In this document: in pieces, positions 8,691 to 16,689 of the stretch
Layout: every line of letters starts with the position of its first letter
How positions within the stretch are numbered: position 1 is the stretch's first letter
Source: Viridibacterium curvum
Lineage (GTDB): Bacteria; Pseudomonadota; Gammaproteobacteria; Burkholderiales; Rhodocyclaceae
DNA: 64,000 nucleotides
Reading direction: 5' to 3'
Assembly (NCBI RefSeq): GCF_039544165.1
Contig: NZ_BAABLD010000008.1
Location: 248,001 to 312,000, forward strand
Position numbers and translations under genes: made by a program
The notes under the pieces: generated by a model
What the model was told of the DNA's origin: nothing
What the model saw: only the letters and a program-made list of their open reading frames with translations
Database searches by the model: none

Positions 8691-9059
8691 TCATGGCAAG
8701 CAGAGTTTGGCGACAGCAGACAACAACTGTGCGGGCTGAAATGGCTTGACCATCCAGGCTCTGGCGCCAGCCTCCTGCGCGGCGCGCTTGTGTGCTTCGT
8801 CACTCTCGGTAGTCAGCATGATGATCGGCGTGAATCGCAGCTGCGCGGAGTGCTTCACCTCGTTGAGGAAACCTATGCCATCCATGTTGGGCATATTCAC
8901 GTCGCAGATCACCAGGTGCACTTTCTTGCCGGCCAGTTTGGCTATTGCTTCGATACCGTCGGCAGCCTCCAGCACCTCATATCCGGCACTGCGCAAAGTG
9001 ATGTGGACAAGCTGTCGCAAACTCGCCGAGTCATCGATGATCATGATCTGCTTGGCCAT
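8691..9059 (-). CDS. cheY: CheY-like single-domain response regulator
   Basis: The protein is a 122-residue receiver domain alone. It has the acidic pocket Asp9-Asp10 (IMIIDDSASLRQ), phospho-acceptor Asp53 (ICDVNMPNMDG), Thr83/84 (MLTTESDE) and Lys105 (WMVKPF). The start MAKQIMI is placed after a GGAGGGCGT site. It is the first gene of the che operon and the expected target of the CheA encoded two genes later. The leading position and the sigma-28-like promoter upstream support a flagellar chemotaxis role, but Pil-type chemotaxis cannot be excluded. Confidence 0.9.
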   Translation of the reverse strand: MAKQIMIIDDSASLRQLVHITLRSAGYEVLEAADGIEAIAKLAGKKVHLVICDVNMPNMDGIGFLNEVKHSAQLRFTPIIMLTTESDEAHKRAAQEAGARAWMVKPFQPAQLLSAVAKLCLP

Positions 9060-9128
9060 TACGCCCTCCGGAATCAACAAGAGCCCTGGATAAAGAAAGA
9101 CGGCTCCAGCGAACCTCATTGCTTTGCC

Positions 9129-9155
9129 ATATCGGGAGAATGCCGTTCGCATTGA
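9129..9155 (-). promoter_or_regulatory. Sigma-28 (FliA)-like promoter for the che operon
   Basis: On the minus strand TCAA (9155-9152), exactly 15 bases, then CCCGATAT (9136-9129) match the enterobacterial flagellar consensus TAAA-N15-GCCGATAA in 9 of 12 positions. It would give a leader of roughly 60-70 bases before cheY. The rest of the 9060-9362 gap holds the leader and the divergent promoter/operator region of the binding-protein gene. Confidence 0.45.
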
Positions 9156-9295
9156 GTGGCGAATGCGAGCCGCTTGACCACCGTCAAGTGCCATGCAAAC
9201 CGCATCAGTCAAGTCTCGTACTGGCACGCTTGATGCGGCGCACAAGCGCAGCCAAGCGGGCGCCGGATGCCCTTGCCAACGGCCTTGACTTCGGA

Positions 9296-9311
9296 AGTTA
9301 AACGTTTTACT
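9296..9311. promoter_or_regulatory. LacI-family operator upstream of the binding-protein gene
   Basis: AGTTAAACGTTTTACT is a 16-base dyad with a central CG and 7 of 8 pairs matched, the usual form of LacI/GalR-family operators. It lies 51 bases before the ATG of the binding-protein gene. A similar sequence occurs at 12610-12625 before the other gene flanking the LacI-type regulator, which supports it as that regulator's site. Confidence 0.6.
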
Positions 9312-9362
9312 TTGGCGCCAGAACAGCCTGCCTGAGCAGGCCCATCCGATGAGGAGACAAGC

Positions 9363-11276
9363 ATGAGTTCGTCCCTGCAGCGCTTCGCCCTGCTGGCCCT
9401 CGCGCTCGCCACAGCGAGCGCTTCATCCACGGCGCAAGCCTGGACCCAGGCGCCATCGCTCGATGCCGCCGTGCGCGCCAGCAAGCTACCTGCGCTGGCC
9501 CGGCGCCTGCCCGCAAAGCCCGAAGTGGTCAGCCCGCTCGAAGCACGAGGCATCTACGGCGGCACCTTGCGCACGGCCATGCGCGCCAATGCCGACAACA
9601 ACAGCATCCTGCGCATCGTTGGTGCGCAAGGCCTGGTGCGCTGGTCCATGGACTTCAACAAGATCGTCCCCAACCTCGCCGAGAGCTGGACGCTGAGCGC
9701 CGATGGCTCGGAGTACGTATTCCGTCTGCGTCCCGGTACGCACTGGTCAGACGGTAGCCCATTCACGGCTGACGACGTGCTGTTCTCGATGAACGATCTG
9801 GTCTTTCACAAAACCTTCTTCAGCGCACCGCCCGAGCAATACGTGACGCGCAACCAGCCAGTGAAGGTCACGCGCATCGACGACTACACCGTGTCGTTCC
9901 GCTTCGCAGGCCCCAACCTCTCGTTCCTCGACCAGCTCGCTACACCCGTGGGCCAGCACCCCGTGCTGTATCAGAAAAAGTATTGCGCGCAATTCCATCC
10001 CGACTACAACGCGAAGCTTGGTGAGCTGATCGCAAGGGAAGGCGTCAGGGACTGGGCTTCGCTGATGCGCAACAAATGTGGGGACATCGAGACCCCCTCA
10101 CGCTGGGGCAATCCCGAGCGTCCGACGCTGGACCCCTGGGTTGTCGTCGAACCCTATCGCGGCAACGCGACGCGCGTGATCCTCGAACGCAATCCGTATT
10201 TCTGGCAGGTCGATACCGCCGGCCAGCAATTGCCCTACATCGACCGCGTGCAGCTGCAGATCATCTCGGAGGCCGAGACCATCATGCTGGCCGCCGTCAG
10301 CGGCAGGCTCGATTACCAGCACCGCCACATCTTCGGCATCCAGAATCGTCCGGTGCTCACCGAGAATGCGGCCAAGGCCGGCTACAAGGTGTTGAGCCTG
10401 CCCGGTACGGGCGCCAACTCCGTGGGCCTGTGGCTCAACCATTCGACGAAGAATGACAAGCTGCGCCGCCTGATGCGCACCAAGGATTTCCGCATCGCAC
10501 TGTCGATCGGCATCGACCGCAAGGAGGTCAACGACATCGTCTATCTCGGCCAGGGCATGCCCTGGCAGATCGGCCCACTGAAGCAGTCGCGCTGGTACAA
10601 CGAGAAGCTCGGCACGCAACACCTGCAGCACGACGCACGCCAGGCGAACGAGCTGCTCGACAAGCCGGGCCTGACCAAGCGTGATGCAGAGGGGTTCCGG
10701 CTCTATCCAGAAGGTGGCCGTGTGTCGCTCGCCACCATTGTCTCGGTCGCGCAGACTCAACAGATCGACGCACTGGACCTGATCCGCAAGCAGTGGGCCA
10801 AGCTGGGCATCGAGATGCAACTGCAGCCCTCAGAGCGCTCCCTGTTCTACGAGCGCGCCTCAGCGAATGACTACGACATCAGCGTCGACATCGTACCGGG
10901 CGGTATGGACGTCACGATGAACCCACGTGCGGTGGTCGCCATGAACCCGCAGGAATCACGCATGAGTCTGCCCTGGGCACGCTGGTTCCTGTCGAACGGC
11001 AAGCAGGGTGAAGAGCCCAGCGCGAGCATGAAGAAGCGCATGGAGCTGTTCGAAAGGTGGCAGAGCGCCAAGTCACCCGCTGAGGCCGAGACGATGTTCC
11101 GCGAACTGCTGGCGATTGCCGCCGACGAGTTCGAAATCATCGGCGTCATCCGCTCGCCCAGCGACACGGCGATCCGCAGCCTCAAGCTGAAGAACGTCTA
11201 CGAGCAGATGCTGGTCAGCTGGACCTATCCAAACCCCGGTCCGGCGCTGCCGCAGCAGTGGTTCTTTGCAAAATGA
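9363..11276 (+). CDS. Periplasmic solute-binding protein of an ABC importer (peptide/oligosaccharide family 5)
   Basis: The 637-residue protein starts with a Sec signal peptide (about 1-26, ending AQA). The body matches family 5 extracellular binding proteins (Opp/Dpp/Nik type): GGTLRTAMRANADNN near 67, NLAESWTLSADGSEYVFRLR near 105, WSDGSPFTADDVLFS near 128, then the large two-lobed domain. Family 5 proteins bind peptides, nickel or oligosaccharides. No permease or ATPase gene adjoins it. The LacI-type operator upstream and the polysaccharide-enzyme-like gene across the regulator make a carbohydrate ligand more likely than a peptide; that is inference. GAGGAG lies 7 bases before the ATG. Confidence 0.85.
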   Translation: MSSSLQRFALLALALATASASSTAQAWTQAPSLDAAVRASKLPALARRLPAKPEVVSPLEARGIYGGTLRTAMRANADNNSILRIVGAQGLVRWSMDFNKIVPNLAESWTLSADGSEYVFRLRPGTHWSDGSPFTADDVLFSMNDLVFHKTFFSAPPEQYVTRNQPVKVTRIDDYTVSFRFAGPNLSFLDQLATPVGQHPVLYQKKYCAQFHPDYNAKLGELIAREGVRDWASLMRNKCGDIETPSRWGNPERPTLDPWVVVEPYRGNATRVILERNPYFWQVDTAGQQLPYIDRVQLQIISEAETIMLAAVSGRLDYQHRHIFGIQNRPVLTENAAKAGYKVLSLPGTGANSVGLWLNHSTKNDKLRRLMRTKDFRIALSIGIDRKEVNDIVYLGQGMPWQIGPLKQSRWYNEKLGTQHLQHDARQANELLDKPGLTKRDAEGFRLYPEGGRVSLATIVSVAQTQQIDALDLIRKQWAKLGIEMQLQPSERSLFYERASANDYDISVDIVPGGMDVTMNPRAVVAMNPQESRMSLPWARWFLSNGKQGEEPSASMKKRMELFERWQSAKSPAEAETMFRELLAIAADEFEIIGVIRSPSDTAIRSLKLKNVYEQMLVSWTYPNPGPALPQQWFFAK

Positions 11277-11328
11277 ATTTCAGCAGCCGACGATCCACCT
11301 GCTTTCAGGCCCCTCCCCAGCCCGCCCG

Positions 11329-11381
11329 CGGTTGGCTTTGCACAGCCAACCGGCTACAGAGGCGACGAGCCTTGCTCGTCG
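11329..11381. repeat. Two tandem hairpins between converging genes (terminator or REP-like)
   Basis: CGGTTGGCT (11329-11337) is inverted at 11344-11352 around TTGCAC. CGACGAG (11363-11369) is inverted at 11375-11381 around CCTTG. Both stems are perfect. They lie between the convergent binding-protein and LacI genes, so a bidirectional terminator is possible, but there is no strong T-run. Paired GC-rich hairpins in intergenic DNA also resemble REP/BIME elements. Confidence 0.5.
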
Positions 11382-11468
11382 AATTCCCTCTTTCGCCCCC
11401 CTGTCAGGGGAGGCCGGGAGGAGTTGGAGGCGTTCGTCAGACATCAAAATCACGGTGCCAGCAAGGCT

Positions 11469-12458
11469 TTATCGCGCCGTTGAAGCGCGAGGCACCAGGC
11501 GTGGCTCAAACAACTGGTCACCCGATGCCTCGGCCTTGCCAGACAGGATCGCCAGCAGACGCGTCATCGCCGCTTCGCCCTGCTCTTCGCTGCGCATGTT
11601 CACCGTCGTCAGCGCAGGCTGCATGAAGCGTGCGACCGGAATGTCGTCGAACCCCGCCACTGCCACATCCACCGGCACGTTCACACCGAGAGCTTGCGCC
11701 TCATGCATGAAGCCGATTGCCACCAGATCGTTGTAAGCCACCACCGCGTCGGGCCGCTCGGCGCCAAAGAGCAGGCTGGAGCAGGCTTGCTGGCCACCGT
11801 CCAGGGTCGGCCAGTCAACGCTGTGCGTGATCAGCGACAGCCCCGCCTCGGCAACTGCTTCGCGCAGACCGGCTTCGCGTTCGGCATTCCAGCGGGCCTT
11901 GGTGAAACCGAGGTACGCGATCTTCTTGCGTCCATTGCCAACGAGGTGACGGCCCAGCATGCTGGCCGCGCGGTGTCCGTCGGTGCGCACGCAGTGCACA
12001 CCTTCGCGCTGCAAGTTGCCGAAGAAGATCACCGGCTTGCCGAGATCGGACAGCCAGCTGATGGCTTCGTCCGGCACGCGCGAACTGACGATCAAGCCAT
12101 CCACACGACCCGACAAGGCTTCGAGCAGATGACGTTCGTGCGAGGTCTGTTCTTCGAGATCGACCACCAGCAAGTTGTAATCGTGCGCCAGGGCCACGCG
12201 GTTGGCTCCCTTGACGATGTTGGCGAAATGCGGATTGCGTACGTCGAGGATGGCCAAGCCCAGCGTGCGCGTTCGGCCGGTGACCATGCTGCGCGCCTGC
12301 TGGTTGAGGCGGTAGCCGAGCGTAGCGATGGTTTCAGTGACACGCGCTTCCACGCCCGGCGAGAAACGCTGCTGCCCGTTGATGAACTTGGACACGGTCG
12401 CTATCGAAACACCGGCGGCTGCGGCGACATCCTTGATCGTAGGCGGGCGTTTGGTCAT
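11469..12458 (-). CDS. LacI/GalR-family transcriptional repressor
   Basis: The 329-residue protein starts at MTKRPPTIKDVAAAAGV. The N-terminal helix-turn-helix and hinge helix of LacI proteins are clear (VSIATVSKFINGQQRFS; RLNQQARSMVTGRT). A periplasmic-binding-protein-like effector domain follows, with LGLAILDVRNPHFANIV, DGLIVSS, PDAVVAYNDLVAIGFM and VAGFDDIPVARFMQPALTT. Such regulators usually repress sugar-use genes until a sugar binds. The matching dyads at 9296 and 12610, flanking its gene on both sides, are the probable targets. Another short palindrome, AAGGT-AA-ACCTT (12552-12563), lies in its own upstream region. Confidence 0.92.
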   Translation of the reverse strand: MTKRPPTIKDVAAAAGVSIATVSKFINGQQRFSPGVEARVTETIATLGYRLNQQARSMVTGRTRTLGLAILDVRNPHFANIVKGANRVALAHDYNLLVVDLEEQTSHERHLLEALSGRVDGLIVSSRVPDEAISWLSDLGKPVIFFGNLQREGVHCVRTDGHRAASMLGRHLVGNGRKKIAYLGFTKARWNAEREAGLREAVAEAGLSLITHSVDWPTLDGGQQACSSLLFGAERPDAVVAYNDLVAIGFMHEAQALGVNVPVDVAVAGFDDIPVARFMQPALTTVNMRSEEQGEAAMTRLLAILSGKAEASGDQLFEPRLVPRASTAR

Positions 12459-12609
12459 GAAACTCTGGCGACGATTGAGAAAGCAATGCGGCCTGAGGAA
12501 GGCCGCACAAAGGCCCACACCTTAGCGGCAAGCCGACACACTGGTCAAACGAAGGTAAACCTTTCCGGCTCATTCATCACGAAGCCGCGAAAGCAATACT
12601 TCTCCGCCG

Positions 12610-12625
12610 AGTTAAACGATTCACG
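12610..12625. promoter_or_regulatory. Second LacI-type operator-like site
   Basis: AGTTAAACGATTCACG shares its first nine bases with the dyad at 9296-9311 and keeps the central CG; the right half is degenerate. It lies 76 bases before the secreted-protein gene and 152 bases before the LacI gene, so it could control both. The match between the two sites flanking one regulator is the main support. Confidence 0.45.
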
Positions 12626-12700
12626 CCAAACCCGCCGCGCAGGCGCCGTTTACGGCCGGCCGTCCCCCCATTCCATTCGCCCTCACGCAGGAGTTGCCTC

Positions 12701-14551
12701 GTGAACATTCGCCTTTTTGCCGGAGGTCTCTTGATGTCCCTCAGCCAACTTTTGCCCCCGGCCGCCCTTGCGGCGACCACCACGCCGTCCGCAACGCTGG
12801 ACCAGATCGTCAGCACCGAGTTGCTGCCGCAGCTCGACGACTTCTTCAACCGCCTGCAACACGAGAAGAAAGCCCTCGTCATCGATCGCACGCAAGCCTT
12901 CAACGGCAAGGACAAGTTCCTGCCCGGCAAGATCGCCATCGGCATGAGCTACCTGCTGCTCAACACACCACGCAACGATCCGCGCTTCGCGAACTATCTC
13001 GCCGGCTATCGCCAGATTGCCGACATGACGGTCGACGAAGACAACGAGACCTGGGGCATCTATTACTACCTGTCGGCGCTCAACACCCTGCGTCGTGCTG
13101 GCCTGCTCGAACAGGCCGTATCACCCGCGACCCTGGCTCGCCTGCGCGAACGCCTCGAATGGCGCGGTTTCGTGAGCCAACCCGACTTCACGCTGATCAA
13201 ACTGCCCACCAACTACTATGGCGTGGCTTTCAGCATCGCGCGACTGCGCTACCTGCTGGGCTGGGACGAAGCACGCCCCAGCGAGATCCTGCTCGAACGC
13301 ATGGTCAATCACTACCAGACCTATTCCGGCGAATTCGGCTTCTCCGACGAGACCGATGGCGAGGGTCGCTTCGACCGCTACAGCATCCTGTTGATCGGCG
13401 AGATCTGTCAGCGCTTCATCGAGACCGACATGCCCGTGACGCCGCAGCTCAAGGCCTGGCTGCGCCGCGCAGTCGACGTCATCCTGCTGCGCCTCAACCC
13501 GCAGGGCGATGGCTTCGATTTCGGCCGCTCGATCGGCGCTTACGGCGACACAGCCTTCCTCGAAGTGCTGTCGGCCGCAGCCAGGCTCGACGTACTGAGC
13601 GCTGAAGAACGCGACATGGCCTACACGTTTGCCATGGCCGCCAGCAACAAGTACGCGAACTTCTGGTACGACCGTGACATGCATTCGGTCAACCTCTGGG
13701 ACAAGGGCCGCCGCACCGACGCCTATCGCGGCAAGCACCGCATCCTTGGCGAGAACCTCAGCCTGCTGCATCAACACATCTACACCAACAACCTGTGGAA
13801 CAGCATCGGCTATCGCGGCAAACCGGGCCGCAGCGACTTCGAGGACTGGCTGCGCAAGCTGCCACGCTACACACTGACCTGGTTCGCCAGAGGCGAGTAC
13901 GACCGCGCACTGCTGACCGTACGCGATGGCTTGCGCGTGTTCAGCCTGCCCATCGTGAATGGCGGTGCCACGCAACACATGAACAATCCCTACTTTCCGA
14001 TCCCGTTTGCCAACAACGTCGTACAGGGCTCTGCCGACGCAGGCTTCCCGCAGCAGCTGCCGCGCTTCACGCTGGCCGACGGCAGCAAGCTCATTGCCAG
14101 TTCGTTCGCGCGCGACATCCGCAGCACGCAGCAAGGCACGGCACTGGAACTGCAATACCGGCAAAACGAGCTCGACAAGCTCGGCGAGCGCAACCCGGTA
14201 AAGGACGCACGCATCAAGGTAGAAACACGCTATCGCTTTGACGCAGGAGTCATCACGCGCACCGACACTTATACACCGGTGGGCGCCCTGGGTGACGTGC
14301 GTATCGACATGGAGTTTGCGGGCTTCGCAGCGGGGGCCACGCAATCGTCAGCGCAGGGGTTCCGCTTCAGCGAGGGAGAAGTACTGGGCTTCGATGTACA
14401 GGGCTTCAGCCACTGCAGTGTTGAAGCCATCGACGCTGCCGAATACCGCGCACCGATGGGGCCGATGCGTAGCCTGATCCGCTGCCGTCACACAGCGCGA
14501 CTCGATGCACCGCTGACGCTGCAATGGACGCTGCGTTACAAACCGCTGTGA
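12701..14551 (+). CDS. Secreted protein of unknown family, probably carbohydrate-active
   Basis: I do not recognise the family with certainty. The 616-residue product starts at GTG with AGGAG 8 bases upstream and has a Sec signal peptide (about 1-25, AALA). The first two thirds are helix-rich with many Trp/Tyr/His residues, as in alpha/alpha-barrel lyases and hydrolases. The segment DGFDFGRSIGAYGDTAFLE (about 268-286) resembles the GRS-type motif of DUF2264/GH154 enzymes. The last 200 residues look beta-rich (repeated TR, RF, YR strands), as in the C-terminal sandwich of heparinase-like lyases. Context: LacI regulator and orphan binding protein. Polysaccharide degradation is inference. Confidence 0.6.
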   Translation: MNIRLFAGGLLMSLSQLLPPAALAATTTPSATLDQIVSTELLPQLDDFFNRLQHEKKALVIDRTQAFNGKDKFLPGKIAIGMSYLLLNTPRNDPRFANYLAGYRQIADMTVDEDNETWGIYYYLSALNTLRRAGLLEQAVSPATLARLRERLEWRGFVSQPDFTLIKLPTNYYGVAFSIARLRYLLGWDEARPSEILLERMVNHYQTYSGEFGFSDETDGEGRFDRYSILLIGEICQRFIETDMPVTPQLKAWLRRAVDVILLRLNPQGDGFDFGRSIGAYGDTAFLEVLSAAARLDVLSAEERDMAYTFAMAASNKYANFWYDRDMHSVNLWDKGRRTDAYRGKHRILGENLSLLHQHIYTNNLWNSIGYRGKPGRSDFEDWLRKLPRYTLTWFARGEYDRALLTVRDGLRVFSLPIVNGGATQHMNNPYFPIPFANNVVQGSADAGFPQQLPRFTLADGSKLIASSFARDIRSTQQGTALELQYRQNELDKLGERNPVKDARIKVETRYRFDAGVITRTDTYTPVGALGDVRIDMEFAGFAAGATQSSAQGFRFSEGEVLGFDVQGFSHCSVEAIDAAEYRAPMGPMRSLIRCRHTARLDAPLTLQWTLRYKPL

Positions 14552-14594
14552 GACGACACGCGCTGCGGCAAACGAGGCACGCGGGCTCTCTGCA

Positions 14595-14675
14595 GGGCGG
14601 GTTTTAAGCTGTTAACGCCACTACGCAGAAGCAACGAGCGGTTTGCGGTGCAGGATCGTGCGGTTAAAACCGCCC
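14595..14675. repeat. Separated inverted repeat, REP/BIME-like
   Basis: GGGCGGGTTTTAA (14595-14607) is inverted as TTAAAACCGCCC (14664-14675), with one extra G in the left arm and 56 bases between. It lies between convergent genes. The GGGCGGTTTTAA form followed by a TACA-type flank looks like a dispersed intergenic repeat. Only one copy is seen in this window, so the assignment needs the rest of the genome. Confidence 0.4.
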
Positions 14676-14695
14676 CTACAAAACGGCCGCCGCGC

Positions 14696-15049
14696 TTACC
14701 AGCTCAGCACTCTCCACTGCGCCTGTGTCCCTGGCGTGCCGCGTCCGTCAGTGCGGTTGAAAACGCCGTTCCCCTGTTCGTCGATCAGCGTGTAGGGAAT
14801 ACCCACGACCGGATAGACCTTGATCATGTAGAGGCGCCCCTTGAGGCGGAACTCCTCGATGCGCGCTTCCTGGTTCTTGCGCACGGTCACTTCGCTGCCG
14901 GGCTTCACCGCAGGCTCAGAAGCACTCGCTGGCGGTGGCTGGACAGCACGCGGCTCTTCGATGGGCTGCAGATCGGGCGGGGGTGGTACGTCAGCCGCCC
15001 AGGCCAGCGGGGTCAGGCTCATCAGGCAGATTACGGTCATCCGTTTCAT
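14696..15049 (-). CDS. DUF2782 small exported protein
   Basis: The 117-residue protein has a Sec signal peptide (MKRMTVICLMSLTPLAWA), a proline-rich linker (about 20-45) and a conserved C-terminal domain with the strands VTVRKNQEARIEEFRLKGR and LYMIKVYPVVGIPYTLID of DUF2782. The function of this betaproteobacterial family is unknown. Start chosen at ATG 15049: the GGAGG inside the end of rdgB is 6 bases upstream, and the rdgB stop overlaps as TGATG, so translation is probably coupled to rdgB. Confidence 0.8.
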   Translation of the reverse strand: MKRMTVICLMSLTPLAWAADVPPPPDLQPIEEPRAVQPPPASASEPAVKPGSEVTVRKNQEARIEEFRLKGRLYMIKVYPVVGIPYTLIDEQGNGVFNRTDGRGTPGTQAQWRVLSW

Positions 15050-15651
15050 CACACACCTCCTGCGCGCAAACGCGCCAACAAGGTCTCAACCGCCACGCCG
15101 CGATGGCTGGTGGCGTTCTTCTGCGCTGCCGGCAACTGGGCGGCCGTCATGCCGTGCGCCGGCAAAAAGAAATACGGGTCGTAACCGAAGCCGCCCTCAC
15201 CCAGCGGAGTATCGATGATCTGACCGTGCCACTCGCCTTCCGCGATGATGGGCTGCGGGTCGTTCGGCCCACGCACGAAAACCAGCACACAGACGTAGTG
15301 CGCCCGACGATCTGCCACACCAGCCAGCTTCTCGATCAGCAATGCGTTATTGCGCGCGTCCGATTTCGGCTCGCCGGCAAAACGCGCCGAATAAACGCCG
15401 GGCGCACCCTCCAGCGCGGCCACACAGATACCGGAATCATCGGCAAGTGCCGGCAGGCCCGTTTGCACGGCAGCATGCCGCGCCTTGGCGAGGGCGTTCT
15501 CGACGAAGGTGTGATGCGGCTCCTCGGCTTCGCTGACGCCCAGCGCCGACTGCGGGATCACCTCCCAACCCAGCGGTGCGAGCAGTGCCGAAAACTCACG
15601 CAGCTTGCCCGCGTTGTTGGAGGCCATGACCAGCTTCTTCATTCCATTCAT
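15049..15651 (-). CDS. rdgB: RdgB/HAM1 dITP/XTP pyrophosphatase
   Basis: It removes non-canonical purine nucleotides (dITP, XTP) from the pool by hydrolysis to the monophosphate. The 200-residue length is typical. Family motifs are MASNNAGKLREFSALL (about 9-24), ALADDSGICVAALEGAPGVYSARFAG (about 68-93), GEGGFGYDPYFF (about 151-162) and a C-terminal SHRGVA with the substrate-contacting His-Arg. A second ATG three codons in (MKKLVMAS) is an equally plausible start. It starts 1 base after the aldo-keto reductase stop and overlaps DUF2782. Confidence 0.96.
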   Translation of the reverse strand: MNGMKKLVMASNNAGKLREFSALLAPLGWEVIPQSALGVSEAEEPHHTFVENALAKARHAAVQTGLPALADDSGICVAALEGAPGVYSARFAGEPKSDARNNALLIEKLAGVADRRAHYVCVLVFVRGPNDPQPIIAEGEWHGQIIDTPLGEGGFGYDPYFFLPAHGMTAAQLPAAQKNATSHRGVAVETLLARLRAGGV

Positions 15652-15652
15652 C

Positions 15653-16624
15653 CTAGTTCACCGCGCCTTCGCACGCCGCCTGCAGCCGATCAACGAGCTC
15701 CGGCGTCAGACGTGGCGCGACCTCCAGCGCCTTCATGTTCTCGACAACCTGAGCAGGGCGCGAAGCGCCCGTGATGACACTGGATACATTGCGGTTGCGC
15801 AGGCACCAGGCAATCGCCAGCTGCGAGAGGCTGCAGCCCACCTCCTGCGCAAGCGGCAGCAGCTTGCGCACAGCGGCATTGCGCGGCTCGTCGCGCAAGC
15901 GTTCCTGCAGCCACTCATAGCCCTTGAGCGTGCCGCGCGAGCCAGCGGGAATGCCATCCACATACTTTCCACTAAGCAAGCCGGACGCGAGCGGGCTCCA
16001 GGTTGTCAGTCCCAATCCCAGATCTTCGTAGAGGCGTCGATACTCCTGCTCGACGCGTTTGCGCACGAACAGGTTGTACTGCGGCTGCTCCATCACCGGC
16101 TTGTGCAGGTGGTGGCGCTCGGCAATTTCCCAGGCCGCGCGAATCTCGTCAGCGCTCCATTCCGACGTGCCCCAGTACAGCGCCTTGCCACGGTTGATGA
16201 TGTCGTGCATGGCCCACACGGTCTCTTCGACCGGCGTGTTGGGGTCAGGCCGATGGCAATAGATCAGGTCTATGTAGTCGAGCCCGAAGCGCTTGAGCGA
16301 ACCATCTATGGCGCCGAGGAGGTATTTGCGATTGAGCGTGTTCTTGCCGTTGGGGTCGTCCGACAGACCCCAGAAGAATTTGCTCGACACCACGTAGTGC
16401 TCACGCGCCCAGCCCAGTTCGCGCAGGGCGGCACCCATGATGGTTTCCGACGCGCCGGCGGCGTAGGTCTCGGCATTGTCGAAGAAGTTCACGCCGGCAT
16501 CGCGCGCGGCGGCCATGCATTCGCGTGCGAGCTTCGTGTCGAGCTGGTTGGAGTAGGTCACCCACGACCCGAAGGACAGGGCGCTGACCTTGAGGCCGGA
16601 ACGGCCCAGACGACGGTACTCCAT
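15653..16624 (-). CDS. Aldo-keto reductase, YghZ/Kv-beta-like subfamily
   Basis: This NADPH-dependent TIM-barrel oxidoreductase has 323 residues and starts at MEYRRLGRSGLKVSALSFG. The catalytic tetrad is visible: Asp and Tyr in NFFDNAETYAAG (about 47-58), Lys in YVVSSKFFWG (about 85) and His in DLIYCHRPD (about 118). GTSEWSADEI and the TWSPLASGLLSGKY segment are typical of the Kv-beta/YghZ branch. The substrate is unknown; relatives reduce glyceraldehyde 3-phosphate, methylglyoxal and other aldehydes. It heads a compact minus-strand run into rdgB and DUF2782. Confidence 0.92.
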   Translation of the reverse strand: MEYRRLGRSGLKVSALSFGSWVTYSNQLDTKLARECMAAARDAGVNFFDNAETYAAGASETIMGAALRELGWAREHYVVSSKFFWGLSDDPNGKNTLNRKYLLGAIDGSLKRFGLDYIDLIYCHRPDPNTPVEETVWAMHDIINRGKALYWGTSEWSADEIRAAWEIAERHHLHKPVMEQPQYNLFVRKRVEQEYRRLYEDLGLGLTTWSPLASGLLSGKYVDGIPAGSRGTLKGYEWLQERLRDEPRNAAVRKLLPLAQEVGCSLSQLAIAWCLRNRNVSSVITGASRPAQVVENMKALEVAPRLTPELVDRLQAACEGAVN

Positions 16625-16689
16625 GCAAACTCCTCGCGACGGACAAGACGGTGTCCGCAATTGTACGCCGCGAGGTTGTCAGCGCCGGC

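Noticed and set aside
13121..14344. 407-codon minus-strand open frame
   Set aside because: Antisense to the secreted-enzyme gene, which has a signal peptide and ribosome site; no own start signal or known motif.
14595..14675. Intrinsic terminator shared by the secreted-enzyme and DUF2782 genes
   Set aside because: The arms are separated by 56 bases and no T-run follows a closed stem, so a REP-like repeat fits better.
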